Counted from the stretch's first letter, positions 26,983 through 35,576 are shown. The stretch: DNA of 64,000 bases from VAZQ01 sp963763365 (GCA_963763365.1 CAVXOE010000011.1:310001-374000); one strand, 5' to 3'. Notes: generated by a model from the sequence alone, not told the origin. Numbers and translations are program-made.

Positions 26983-27423
26983 TTACCTGCCCGCCATCTT
27001 CTCAGAGATGTAGGCAACGGCGGCGTCCCACCCAAATCGCGATCCCTGATAACCGTCATCGAATACGATGCCGATATTCTTCCCGTCCTTCACCTCCGCT
27101 GACGCGAGGAGGCGATCTGTTTCCGCATCGAAGATTTGACGCGATTGCGTCTCGCTTGATGTTCCAGGAACGGATCGATGCATGAATATCTCGATGTAGC
27201 AGCGTTCAGCGCGAGCGTTATAATTCCAGCGCTGCCACGACCCGCGAATTTCCGACGGGTTGATGTTGCCTATTTGCTGAAATTTCTTGTCCGCGCTTTC
27301 TTTGCACCGGACGCGAACGTTGAATGCTTCAGGGGGACTGGGCAGAATTTGAGCTGCCACCGGACCTATCAGAGATACAGCAGCAACGAAGCTGGCCAAT
27401 CCCACGAACATTCGCGCGCCCAT
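26983..27423 (-). CDS. Hypothetical secreted protein
   Basis: The 146-residue protein starts at an ATG at 27423 with GTAGG upstream. It has a clear Sec signal (residues 1-25, cleavage after PVAAQ). The mature domain is small, with two Cys residues (near VRVRCKES and AERCYIEIF) that could form a disulfide in the periplasm, and alternating hydrophobic segments suggesting a beta-rich fold. I do not recognise a family. It is flanked by convergent and co-directional genes without obvious functional link. Confidence 0.65.
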   Translation of the reverse strand: MGARMFVGLASFVAAVSLIGPVAAQILPSPPEAFNVRVRCKESADKKFQQIGNINPSEIRGSWQRWNYNARAERCYIEIFMHRSVPGTSSETQSRQIFDAETDRLLASAEVKDGKNIGIVFDDGYQGSRFGWDAAVAYISEKMAGR

Positions 27424-27593
27424 TCGGAACCTACCTTGTCGGCCAAGTCAGTGCTTCACAATCCCGGGCGCTTCGAGATGATATCTCAAAATCGGGCAAG
27501 GCACATCATGCCCTCATCAGGGCGCGCCCCTTCGTGATCGCATAACGCGTATCGCTCCGATCATCTTCGCGGTGGCGCCGGGCCTGCTTCCAA

Positions 27594-28430
27594 TCACGGG
27601 CCGGCGCGGCCAGATGGTGCAACGCGGACGAAATATCCGATTCCGTTGTGGCTGCGCTTTCCGACAAGCGCGAAGAAGGCGCCCTGCGGGTCGGTGCAAT
27701 GGACGATCCATCGGCCGCCCGGCACCTCGATCGGACCGTCGAGAACTTCGCCCCGACCAATCTTCACGCGCCTTGCCGCATCGTCGATGTCCCCGACATT
27801 GAAATAGTAAACCCAGAAGGGAACCGGCACGGTTGGCGGCTTGGTCAACATGCCGCCAAGCGTCTGTCCTCCGGCGGAAAACAACTGATAGGTGCCGACC
27901 GCGCCAGAGTCGGCGTCCGCCTTTCGCCAGCCGAACAGCTTGCTGTAAAAGACCCACGCCTTCTCCCAATCATCGGCAAACAATTCGTGCCAGCCGACGC
28001 GGCCCGGCCCATCCATGTCGGTCGGTTGCTCGTGGCCGCCGTCGAGCCACTTGAACAATGCGATCGCTGCCATTTGCGGGTCGACCGCAACTGAGATGCG
28101 GCTGATGTTGGAAATGTCCCTGGGCGGTACGTGCACGACACCACCGAGTTGCTGGACGCGGTCGGCAGTGGCATCCACGTCGTCGACGCCGACATATCCG
28201 AGCCAGGCCGGCCTGAAGCCCGATCTCTTGGCGTCCTCCGGCAGCCCCATCAGCCCGCTGACCAAGGCCCCACCAGCCGTAAATAAAGTGTAATCGGCAC
28301 CCGGCATCGACACGTCTTGCGTGCCCCAGCCCATGACGTCCGCATAGAAGGCCTTCGCGGCCTCCATCTCGGTCGTCACCAATTCGTACCAGACGAAGCG
28401 GCCATGTGAGGTGGCCATTGGGGTGGCCAT
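27594..28430 (-). CDS. VOC-family protein with two glyoxalase/bleomycin-resistance domains
   Basis: The 278-residue protein holds two tandem VOC modules. The first is at residues 8-130 (GRFVWYELVTTEMEAAKAFY, then VDPQMAAIALFKWLDG) and the second at 140-262 (GRVGWHELFADDWEKAWVFY, then CTDPQGAFFALVG). The paired beta-alpha-beta-beta-beta units usually form one metal site from His/Glu residues. Here the first motif has Trp-Tyr-Glu-Leu and the second Trp-His-Glu-Leu, so metal binding may be partial. Such proteins range from glyoxalases to antibiotic-binding proteins; no substrate can be assigned. It is divergent from the RiPP precursor gene, separated by 341 bases. Confidence 0.82.
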   Translation of the reverse strand: MATPMATSHGRFVWYELVTTEMEAAKAFYADVMGWGTQDVSMPGADYTLFTAGGALVSGLMGLPEDAKRSGFRPAWLGYVGVDDVDATADRVQQLGGVVHVPPRDISNISRISVAVDPQMAAIALFKWLDGGHEQPTDMDGPGRVGWHELFADDWEKAWVFYSKLFGWRKADADSGAVGTYQLFSAGGQTLGGMLTKPPTVPVPFWVYYFNVGDIDDAARRVKIGRGEVLDGPIEVPGGRWIVHCTDPQGAFFALVGKRSHNGIGYFVRVAPSGRAGP

Positions 28431-28771
28431 GTCCGTTGCTTCCCTCCGGCTACGGGAACGTCGCGGCGCCCGCAGCTTGGATCGTCTCTCTCATATTTCA
28501 ACGCAGAATGAAAAGCCGAATACTTCGGCGCTACTTCGACGATGGCGGGATGCCATCAAAATGAATAGCTGTTCATAAGGCCAAGGGAACTTGGTTACGT
28601 CGAAGCGCGTTCGTGTTGTGCACTTGAAGTGCGCGTCGCAGCACTGTGATTGTGGCGATTCGGTGAGTCCCTGCACGACGGGAATGCACTAATCGCCTTG
28701 CAGGCCGGCTGGGCAAAAGGTACCAATGTCGTCGGCGACGAAACATCTTTGGAAGGCATGGGAGGACCAAC
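28431..28771. promoter_or_regulatory. Intergenic region upstream of the TOMM precursor gene with two short palindromes
   Basis: This 341-base stretch lies between the divergent VOC gene and the RiPP precursor. I see no coding frame of merit. Two perfect short palindromes may be protein-binding sites: CCAAG-GGAA-CTTGG at 28581-28594 and GCACTT-G-AAGTGC at 28620-28632. A strong ribosome-binding site GGGAGGA sits at 28760-28766, upstream of the precursor ATG. No clear consensus promoter was found, and no regulator gene is adjacent. Confidence 0.45.
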
Positions 28772-29194
28772 ATGCCACGTACGAAGCAACCTTCGAAGCG
28801 GACCGGCCGAAAAAAAGAAGTAGTACCGGTTTTGGGGCTTGTGGGCGTGTCGTTGTCGCTCGCGGGCGGCGCATCCGCGGCGAATATCGGCCCGGTGGCG
28901 GACATTCCGACGCAAGACCGAGTACCGACCCCGGGACGTGAGATCACCCTGAGCGAAGAAGAGATCTCCGATGTCAGCCTCGGCACGTTCTATGTCTTCG
29001 ACAAGGAGACCGCTGGAACTCCGTCGTTCGGGCAGAGATTCGCCCAGCGAGGCTGCCGAGGTTGCGGCGGCTGCCGAGGCTGCAGGGGCTGCGCCCGCGC
29101 CTGCCGAGGCTGTGCTGGATGCGGAGGCTGCGGAGGCTGCGGCGGCTGCGGCTGCGGCTGCTGCTGGCAGTGGGGAGTTTGCCGCGTCTGCTAG
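28772..29194 (+). CDS. Cys/Gly-rich TOMM (thiazole/oxazole-modified microcin) precursor peptide
   Basis: The 140-residue product starts at an ATG with an excellent GGGAGGA site. Residues 1-17 are basic. Residues 18-37 are hydrophobic and end in an AxA-like site (GGASAAN). Residues 55-80 form an acidic/aromatic leader (LSEEEISDVSLGTFYVFDKE). Residues 92-140 are the putative core, with 16 Cys (95, 98, 101, 104, 107, 111, 114, 117, 120, 123, 126, 128, 130, 131, 137, 140), nearly all in C-x-x steps with Gly or Arg between. Directly downstream are a fused E1-like/YcaO cyclodehydratase and a SagB-type dehydrogenase, which turn Cys into thiazole in known TOMM systems. The +1 frame of the core reads Ala/Glu-rich and is considered a shadow. 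Confidence 0.87.
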   Translation: MPRTKQPSKRTGRKKEVVPVLGLVGVSLSLAGGASAANIGPVADIPTQDRVPTPGREITLSEEEISDVSLGTFYVFDKETAGTPSFGQRFAQRGCRGCGGCRGCRGCARACRGCAGCGGCGGCGGCGCGCCWQWGVCRVC

Positions 29195-29234
29195 ACTCAA
29201 GCAGTCCGGCTTTTACCTGAGAGACACAGGTCTT

Positions 29235-29259
29235 CATGGCCGGGCTTGACCCGGCCATG
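29235..29259 (+). terminator. Perfect 10-bp hairpin between precursor and cyclodehydratase genes
   Basis: CATGGCCGGG-CTTGA-CCCGGCCATG is a perfect inverted repeat 40 bases after the precursor stop and 118 bases before the cyclodehydratase ATG. There is no U run, so it may be an attenuator, an RNA-processing or stabilising element, or a small REP-type repeat. By position it could raise precursor over enzyme expression. Confidence 0.6.
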
Positions 29260-29377
29260 TTCTCCTCTGACGTGCTGATTCTTGTGAACGCGGGGCGGGC
29301 GTCCGATCCCCTGCGAGAGAACGAAGCGGACCGCGTTTGCGGCGTGCACGACAAACCCCAAGAATGCGTGCTTTGTC

Positions 29378-31705
29378 ATGACAAGCCGGACCGTTGGCGA
29401 TAAGCGCAGACGCAATAGCCGCAACGGCCCACGCGCCCGCCGCACGGCAGCCGATCGCAAGAATGCACCGGCGCGCGGCGGCAAATCCATTCCGAGATTC
29501 GCGCCGAATTTCACCGTCTATGTGCTGCCGCCCGACGTGGTGTGTCTCTACTCCGAAGACAGGAAATTCTTTCTGCACGGCGAACTTTATTGCGCGCTCG
29601 CGTCCGCCATCGGAGCCGGCAAAAGCCTTGGGCACATCATCCGCGAACTGAAAAAGCACTTCCCCTCCGACAAGATCGACGAGGCTTTGAAGCGGCTCAT
29701 CGACCGCCGCTTTATCGTCCCGGCAACGCGCTCATCCGGGGAACGCGCGGACGCCTATTGGGCGAGCCTCGGCCTGCCGACAGAGGATGCAAAGGCAAAT
29801 CTAGAGAAATGTCGCGTGCGCATTCAATCGCTCGATGTACAGGGCGCGACCGAACTGGGCGATGCATTGAAGGCGCTGGGCGTTCGGGTGGTAAAGGGAT
29901 CGGCCGATCTGACCGTTACGCTGGTGAATGACTACCTCGAAGCACGCCTGTCGGAGTTGAACCGGCAACATCTGAACGACCGCACGCCCTGGCTGCTCGT
30001 CCAACCCTCCGGCATTTTTCCGCTGGTCGGACCGGTATTCAGCCCGGGAAAAACCGCGTGTTGGGCCTGTCTCTCCGAGCGCATGCAGCGCAACCGCGAA
30101 ATCAAGGCGTTCCTGGATCGCAAGCAGGCCCGTCCCGTCGCCGCTTCGCTGCTCGCTCGCGACGCGCTCGGGCCGGGCTCCATTGGATTGACCGCGATCG
30201 AGATCGCTAAGGCGATCGCGACCGGCTTTCGCACCGAGTTGCGCGATCATCTCATCAGCCTCGATTTGTTGGGCTCGACCATCGTCAAGCACTACGTGGC
30301 CGTCCGACCGCAATGCCCGGTCTGCGGCAAAAAGGAGTTGCGCAATCCCCGCCGCAAGCCGGTCCCGATCGAACTCCATACCGGCGGCAAGCTGCTCATG
30401 ACCAGCGGAGGATATCGGACCGTTTCGTCGCGCAGCACGGTCGCACGTTATCGCAAGCATGTGAGCGCGCTGACGGGCGTTGTTTCGCGTCTGGAGCGGA
30501 TCGATGCCGACCTGCCCATGAACACGAACTACCTCGCCACGCACAATTTTTCCGCGCGCCCCGAGACGGTCGACGAACTCAAGGCCGGGCTGAGCGGCGG
30601 CAGCTTCGGCAAGGGCAGCACGGCCGAGCAGGGCGAAGCGAGCGCCCTCATGGAGGCGATCGAGCGCTATTCCGGGATATTTCAGGGCGACGAGATCAGA
30701 GCCGCACGGCGGTTCACGGATTTCCCCGCGGGCGACGCCATTCTTCCGAACGAGATATTGCACTACAGCGAGGCGCAGACCAAACAAGCGCTGCTGCAGC
30801 CGATGGGACAAGACGGGGCTCCGCCGGCACCCGCTGCGTTCGATCGATCGGCCGAGCTCGAATGGTCGCCGATCTGGTCGCTGCGCGACGGGCGGTTCAA
30901 ATATCTTCCGACCAGCCTGTTGTACTTTTTCCACCGGGGGCCCGGCGCCTACCGGGTCCATGCCGACTCCAACGGCTGCGCAGCCGGCAACACTTTGGAA
31001 GAAGCCATCGTCCAGGGGTTTCTTGAATTGGTGGAGCGAGATGCCTACGCGATCTGGTGGTACAATCGATTGCAGCGGCCGGAAGTGGACCTCGGCCAAT
31101 TCCATGATCCCTACATTCGCGATCTGAAAACTCAGCTTGCCGAGACCGGACGCCGCCTCTGGATGCTCGACGTCACCAGCGATCTCGGGATTCCGAGCTT
31201 CGTGGTGGTCGCGCACTGGGTGGAGAATTCGCAGGAGTTCATCGAATTCGGGTCCGGCTCGCACTTCGATGCGCGCATCGCCGCGCTGCGCGCGATGACC
31301 GAGCTGAGCCAATTTCTGTCGATCGGTCTCATGGGGGCACGCGATCAGACCCCATCGGGTCACGACGGCTCCCTTCCATTCCGGCTGCAAGACCATCCCT
31401 ATTTGACGCCCGGGGGCACGGCGGTTGTCCGGCCGGACTTTGGCGAGAATTTCGGCCAGTTCGACACGCGCGAGCAGGTGACCGCCTGTGTCGGTCTCGC
31501 CAAACGCGAGGGACTCGATTTCCTGGTTCTTGACCAGACGCGGCCGGACATCGAGGTTCCGGTGGTCCGGGTGGTCGTTCCCGGGCTGCGTCATTTCTAT
31601 CGCCGCTTCGGGCCGGGCCGGCTTTACGATGTCCCGGTCAAGCTCGGATGGCGCGACCGGCCACTGCTGGAAAGCGAACTCAATCCGCTGCATCCCCAAA
31701 CCTGA
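29378..31705 (+). CDS. Fused TOMM cyclodehydratase: E1-like leader-binding/zinc domain plus YcaO domain
   Basis: The 775-residue cytoplasmic enzyme combines the C and D proteins of a TOMM synthetase. Residues 1-35 are basic and disordered. Residues 40-345 are the E1-like partner, with winged-helix-like leader-binding region and two zinc pairs, Cys228-x-x-Cys231 and Cys313-x-x-Cys316. Residues 350-775 are YcaO, with ATP/metal motifs GKGSTAEQGEASALMEAIER (Glu417, Glu420, Glu426) and GNTLEEAIVQGFLELVERDA. The late core segment P-V-V-R-V-V-V-P-G-L-R-H-F leads to a C terminus LNPLHPQT, a variant of the Pro-rich tail needed by YcaO cyclodehydratases. It should use ATP to cyclise Cys (and possibly Ser/Thr) of the precursor at 28772. 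The dehydrogenase follows immediately. Confidence 0.93.
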   Translation: MTSRTVGDKRRRNSRNGPRARRTAADRKNAPARGGKSIPRFAPNFTVYVLPPDVVCLYSEDRKFFLHGELYCALASAIGAGKSLGHIIRELKKHFPSDKIDEALKRLIDRRFIVPATRSSGERADAYWASLGLPTEDAKANLEKCRVRIQSLDVQGATELGDALKALGVRVVKGSADLTVTLVNDYLEARLSELNRQHLNDRTPWLLVQPSGIFPLVGPVFSPGKTACWACLSERMQRNREIKAFLDRKQARPVAASLLARDALGPGSIGLTAIEIAKAIATGFRTELRDHLISLDLLGSTIVKHYVAVRPQCPVCGKKELRNPRRKPVPIELHTGGKLLMTSGGYRTVSSRSTVARYRKHVSALTGVVSRLERIDADLPMNTNYLATHNFSARPETVDELKAGLSGGSFGKGSTAEQGEASALMEAIERYSGIFQGDEIRAARRFTDFPAGDAILPNEILHYSEAQTKQALLQPMGQDGAPPAPAAFDRSAELEWSPIWSLRDGRFKYLPTSLLYFFHRGPGAYRVHADSNGCAAGNTLEEAIVQGFLELVERDAYAIWWYNRLQRPEVDLGQFHDPYIRDLKTQLAETGRRLWMLDVTSDLGIPSFVVVAHWVENSQEFIEFGSGSHFDARIAALRAMTELSQFLSIGLMGARDQTPSGHDGSLPFRLQDHPYLTPGGTAVVRPDFGENFGQFDTREQVTACVGLAKREGLDFLVLDQTRPDIEVPVVRVVVPGLRHFYRRFGPGRLYDVPVKLGWRDRPLLESELNPLHPQT

Positions 31706-31719
31706 GGGGTCGATCCAAC

Positions 31720-33198
31720 TTGCGCGCTCCCGGACCAAAGCAGAAGCGCCGGGCCGCGCCAGCCGCTTTATCCGCCCGGCTGGTCGATCGCGTCACGCTC
31801 GAAGCACGGCCAGATGGAAACATCGCCGCCTGCTTCGATGGCCATGCGGTCGACCTTGGTGCTTTCAGCGCGGTCGCGGCGGAGCGCGCGCAGGGCCTGC
31901 GCGAGGGCGTGCCGCTCGCATCGTTTCCGCCCGAGGGCCGAAGCGTCGACAAGGAGATCTACCTGCTGGTCCGGCGCTTGGCCGGTCACGGCCTGATTGA
32001 GTACCGCATCGGACTTGCGCGCAACGGTGAGGATCGGGTCGTCATAGAGCCGCAGGTTCCCGACTACTGGCCGCGAACGCCGCAGGTCGACAATGCCGAC
32101 GTGCTTGTGCTTTCACGATTCGCGTATATGCGCCGGCGTGGCAACGATCTCGTTCTGGAATCGCCGCGCGCCGGTGCGTTGTTCAGGATTTGCGATCCAG
32201 GGATCACGGCCGCGATAGCCACGCTGTCGACGCCGCACCAGATCAAGCGTTTCCGCCGGCAGGACGGCTTCCCCGGAATCGAGCTTCTCGCCCTGCTGTT
32301 GGATTGCCGAATCCTGTTCAAGATCGACCCAGCTCGCGGCAACGGCTTGCGGCCGGACGAAGGCGACGAAAACCTCGTGCTCTGGGATTTTCACGACCTC
32401 CTGTTCCACGCGCGCAGCACGGAAGGCCGGCACGCCAATCCGCTCGGCGGCGTCTACCCCCACACGGGCATCATCCCTCCGCTGCCGGCGGTGCGGCCGC
32501 TCTGGCCGGGAAAGAAAATCGATCTGCGCAAACTCTTAACCACGGACTCGCAGCCGTTCTCGCCCGCGACCAAGCTCCTGCATGAACGTCACTCGACGCG
32601 CAGCTTCGACGACCAGCAGCCGATCTCGCTCGCCGAGCTTTCACGCTTTCTCGACCGCGCCGCGCGTGTCCGCTCAACCTGGGAAAGCCGACTCGATCTC
32701 GGCGGCAGTGACGATCCTGTGGTCGCATACGCGGCGAGACCATATCCGTCCGGCGGCGCCGACTATGAGCTCGAGCTCTATCTGGCAGTCGACAAGTGCG
32801 AGGGGCTCGAACGCGGATTCTATCATTATGACGCCGGTGGGCACGCGCTGGCACCAATCGATGTCCGTCGCCAAGAGGTCGAGGCCTTGTTGCGAGGAGC
32901 CGAATTCGCAATGGGCGTACCGGACGCACCGCAAATCCTGATCACAATTGCTGCGCGCTTTGGCCGGACGTCATGGAAATACACGTCGATCGCATACGCA
33001 CTCATTTTGAAGGACGTCGGCGTGTTGACTCAAACGTTCTACTTGATGGCAACAGACATGGGACTCGGTGGCTGTGCAATCGGGAACGTCAACATCGAAC
33101 TGTTCGCGAAGATGACCGGACTTGAATTCCACATCGAGGGCCCGGTCGGTCAATTCGCGCTTGGGCGCCCCGCAAAGCTCGCGTTTTCCGGCAAGTGA
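31720..33198 (+). CDS. SagB-type FMN-dependent dehydrogenase (azoline oxidase of the TOMM locus)
   Basis: The frame runs from an ATG at 31648 (516 residues), but GAGGGG ten bases before a TTG at 31720 favours that start (492 residues), because the extra 24 residues lie in the overlap with the upstream gene. The C-terminal ~220 residues are a nitroreductase-fold FMN domain beginning LLHERHSTRSF and containing the SagB hallmarks ARPYPSGGADYELELYL and GLERGFYHYD. The N-terminal ~270 residues are a less conserved SagB-associated domain, perhaps for peptide contact. In TOMM pathways this enzyme oxidises thiazolines or oxazolines to aromatic azoles. Its end overlaps the convergent carboxypeptidase gene by 49 bases. 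Confidence 0.9.
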   Translation: MRAPGPKQKRRAAPAALSARLVDRVTLEARPDGNIAACFDGHAVDLGAFSAVAAERAQGLREGVPLASFPPEGRSVDKEIYLLVRRLAGHGLIEYRIGLARNGEDRVVIEPQVPDYWPRTPQVDNADVLVLSRFAYMRRRGNDLVLESPRAGALFRICDPGITAAIATLSTPHQIKRFRRQDGFPGIELLALLLDCRILFKIDPARGNGLRPDEGDENLVLWDFHDLLFHARSTEGRHANPLGGVYPHTGIIPPLPAVRPLWPGKKIDLRKLLTTDSQPFSPATKLLHERHSTRSFDDQQPISLAELSRFLDRAARVRSTWESRLDLGGSDDPVVAYAARPYPSGGADYELELYLAVDKCEGLERGFYHYDAGGHALAPIDVRRQEVEALLRGAEFAMGVPDAPQILITIAARFGRTSWKYTSIAYALILKDVGVLTQTFYLMATDMGLGGCAIGNVNIELFAKMTGLEFHIEGPVGQFALGRPAKLAFSGK

Positions 33199-34800
33199 TA
33201 AATCTGACCGTATTTCCCGCGCAAATAAGCAAGATAAGGCGCCATGCTCATGGCGGCACCGGTTGCGCGCTTGATCAAATCGTTTGGATTGAATTTGCGC
33301 CCGTGCCGATAGATTTTGTTACGCAGCCAGGCGTGCAAAATGCCGAACTCTCCCTGTTCGATCTGTTGCGGAATCTCAGGCTGCTCCCTGGTGGCGGCTG
33401 CGAAGAACTGGGCGCTGAGAACGTTGCCGATGGTGTAACTTTGGAATGCGCCGCCGATGAGGCCATTGTACCAATGGACGTCCTGCAGGCAGCCGTCGCG
33501 GTCGTCCGTCGGAGTCACGCCGAGGTCGGATTGCATTGCGGCGCGCCACGCCTCCGGCAGGTCCTTGACCCGCAGCCGGTCCTCTAAGAGTTCTCAGCTC
33601 CAGATCGAACCGCAGCATGATGTGGAGATTGTAGGTCAGCTCATCGGCGTCGGTGCGAATCAACGAGGGCTCGACCTTATTGATGGCTCTATAGAAGGTT
33701 TCGAACGTCACGCCTCCTAGCTGGCCCGCGAACGTCCTTTGCAGCGTAGGGTAGTAGTGCGCCCAGAACCCGCGACTGCGCGCAACCACGTTCTCCCACA
33801 GACGCGACTGACTTTCGTGGACGCCGGCGGAAGCCCCGTAGCCGAGCGGCGTGCCTTCAAAGGTCGCGTCGACGCCCTGCTCGTAGAGCGCGTGGCCGGA
33901 CTCGTGCAAAGTCGAGAACAGCGCGTCGCCGAGGTCATTCTCGCGCACGCGCGTGGTGATGCGAACGTCACCTGCGGCGAATTTCGTGCAGAACGGATGA
34001 TGCGTCTTGTCGAGCCGCCCGTGTGCAAGGTCGTAGCCGAAGTGCTTTGCCACTTCCAATCCGAAATCGAGCTGCGCGGGCTCCGGAAAATGCGCGCGCA
34101 GGCAGCCGTCGTCGGTCACGGGCTGCTCGGCGATGGTTCGGACCATCGGCACCAATTGCCGGCGAAGCTCTCCAAACAGCTTCCGAATAAGGGCCGTGGT
34201 CATGCCTTCGTCGGCGTCGTCGATCATCGGATCGGCGATGTGGTCGTAAGGCGCGAAGTAGCCAGCGTATTCGCGGCTGAGATCGAGCGTCTTTTCCAGA
34301 TAAGGAATCATCGCGGCGAAGTCGTTCGCCGGCCGCGCCTTCGTCCAGGCATTGTAGCAGGCGGAGCCGTGCGCGTTGGCACGCGCGACATACTCCGACG
34401 GAACCTTGATCGCTTTCTCGAAATCGAGCCGAGTGACGTGGATCAGACGAGTATCGTCGGCGTTGGGCGGCAGGCCCTCCGCATATGACTGAAGCTCATC
34501 CACAAGCCGACCGAGCGCCGGATCGACGAAACGTTCGTGCGCAAGCCGGCGCAGCGTCGCGGTCTGACGGCCGCGCGCAATTGCGCCGCCTGCCGGCATA
34601 TAGGTGGCCTCGTCCCAGGACAGCACCGAGCCCGCGGCGTTCAGATCATAAATCTCCAGCAGCCGTCGCTTGAGCTCCGCGAGCTTCAATTCGGGCGATC
34701 GATGGGCTTTCTTGGCCTGCAAGGTTCGCGGCGGGACCTTGCGAGCGCCGACCTTGCTCGTCCCGATCTTGGATTTTCTGGATTTGACGGTCTTGCTCAT
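33150..34800 (-). pseudogene. M32-family carboxypeptidase (carboxypeptidase Taq type), interrupted by a +1 frameshift
   Basis: The N-terminal frame (ATG at 34800) gives a basic tail, then a helical metallocarboxypeptidase with the zinc motif HESGHALYEQG (HExxH) and downstream HESQSRLWEN, as in M32 enzymes. It continues to LRFDLEL. An extra base at about 33594 then shifts the frame. Dropping it gives E-L-L-E-D-R-L-R-V-K-D-L-P-E-A-W and joins the C-terminal frame WYNGLIGGAFQSYTIGNVL, also M32-typical. The full protein would be about 549 residues, slightly long because of the Lys/Arg-rich start and a C-terminal extension into the SagB gene. Catalytic residues are intact, so error and recent mutation are both possible. 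Confidence 0.85.
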
Positions 34801-34910
34801 GGTGATCGATCGATCTGATACGTCCTACGTCTCTCTTGTCGCTGAGGAACGACGTACGCGCGAGCCAGTGTAACCTTACTCGCGCGTACAAGATCGGATA
34901 GAAATCCAAA

Positions 34911-35576
34911 TCAGTTGGTGCGGAAGCAGTACAGCATCCCGGCGCCGCCTGACGACTTCAGGGCGTCCTGGCTGCACCCGCGCGAGCCGTGCGAGGAATT
35001 CCAGGAGTTCATGTGCCGGCTATCCTTGAGGCCGGCCCGGTCGTGATGACCCACGATGGCCGAACCCTCGCCGCTCTTGGTCCAGTTGCCACAGGTGGTG
35101 TCACCGCCGGCGGTCGAATAATTCCCCTGCGGATCCGAGCCAGTCAGAATGTCGTGCATGTTGACTGCATCGCCTCGGCCGCTGACCATCTCGCCTTTCT
35201 CGGTCAGCGCGGTCTGCTTGGTGACATTGGCCGATGCCGAGTGCAAATTTTCCACGTTCGTGGCCACCACCACGCCCTTGGCATTCTTCCAGGGACCATT
35301 GCCGATGCGGTCGCGCGCGTTGACGCCTGCGTCGCCACCGGGCGCCGTTGTGCTCAAATAAGCTCGCCAATTGGTACTCGTCGAGCCAGCCGCTTTGGCA
35401 AGGGCCTGGCAGTAGGCGTCGGCGCCATCGAGACCGCCAAGGTCGGCTCCATTGCCCTTTCCGGCGCTGGTGACGAAGAATGACATGTCGGCCTGTTGGG
35501 CCTGCGCGGCTTTGGGCAAGTTGAGCACTGTCAAAGCCAAGGCCGCCAACAGCAAAGTTGCTCCGGTTCTTTTCAT
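34911..35576 (-). CDS. Secreted lectin-like protein
   Basis: The ATG at 35576 follows GAGGAACCCC and gives 221 residues with a Sec signal (MKRTGATLLLAALALTVLNL, cleavage near AQAQ). The mature part is Gly-, Asn- and Ser-rich, with MSFFVTSAGKGNGADLGGLD, A-D-A-Y-C-Q-A-L-A, WRAYLST and a C-terminal G-C-S...Y-C-F pair. This resembles the C-type-lectin-like domain of DUF1554-type secreted proteins, and four Cys could form two disulfides. It is probably periplasmic or exported. Carbohydrate binding is suggested only by the fold resemblance. A longer upstream frame (to 35756) lacks a sensible N terminus. Confidence 0.75.
   Translation of the reverse strand: MKRTGATLLLAALALTVLNLPKAAQAQQADMSFFVTSAGKGNGADLGGLDGADAYCQALAKAAGSTSTNWRAYLSTTAPGGDAGVNARDRIGNGPWKNAKGVVVATNVENLHSASANVTKQTALTEKGEMVSGRGDAVNMHDILTGSDPQGNYSTAGGDTTCGNWTKSGEGSAIVGHHDRAGLKDSRHMNSWNSSHGSRGCSQDALKSSGGAGMLYCFRTN

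Noticed and set aside
29055..29191. Short repeated units that could suggest a minisatellite or CRISPR array
   Set aside because: The periodicity is at codon level (about 9 bases) inside a coding frame, without constant repeats and unique spacers.
28971..29249. Ala/Glu-rich frame overlapping the TOMM core region
   Set aside because: It is the +1 reading of GGCTGC-type repeats. It lacks a ribosome-binding site, and the Cys frame is supported by the adjacent TOMM enzymes.
29801..31738. A 645-codon open frame antisense to the cyclodehydratase gene
   Set aside because: It mirrors the codon structure of the YcaO gene, has no recognisable domain, and is Arg/Gly/Ala-biased as expected for a GC-rich shadow frame.
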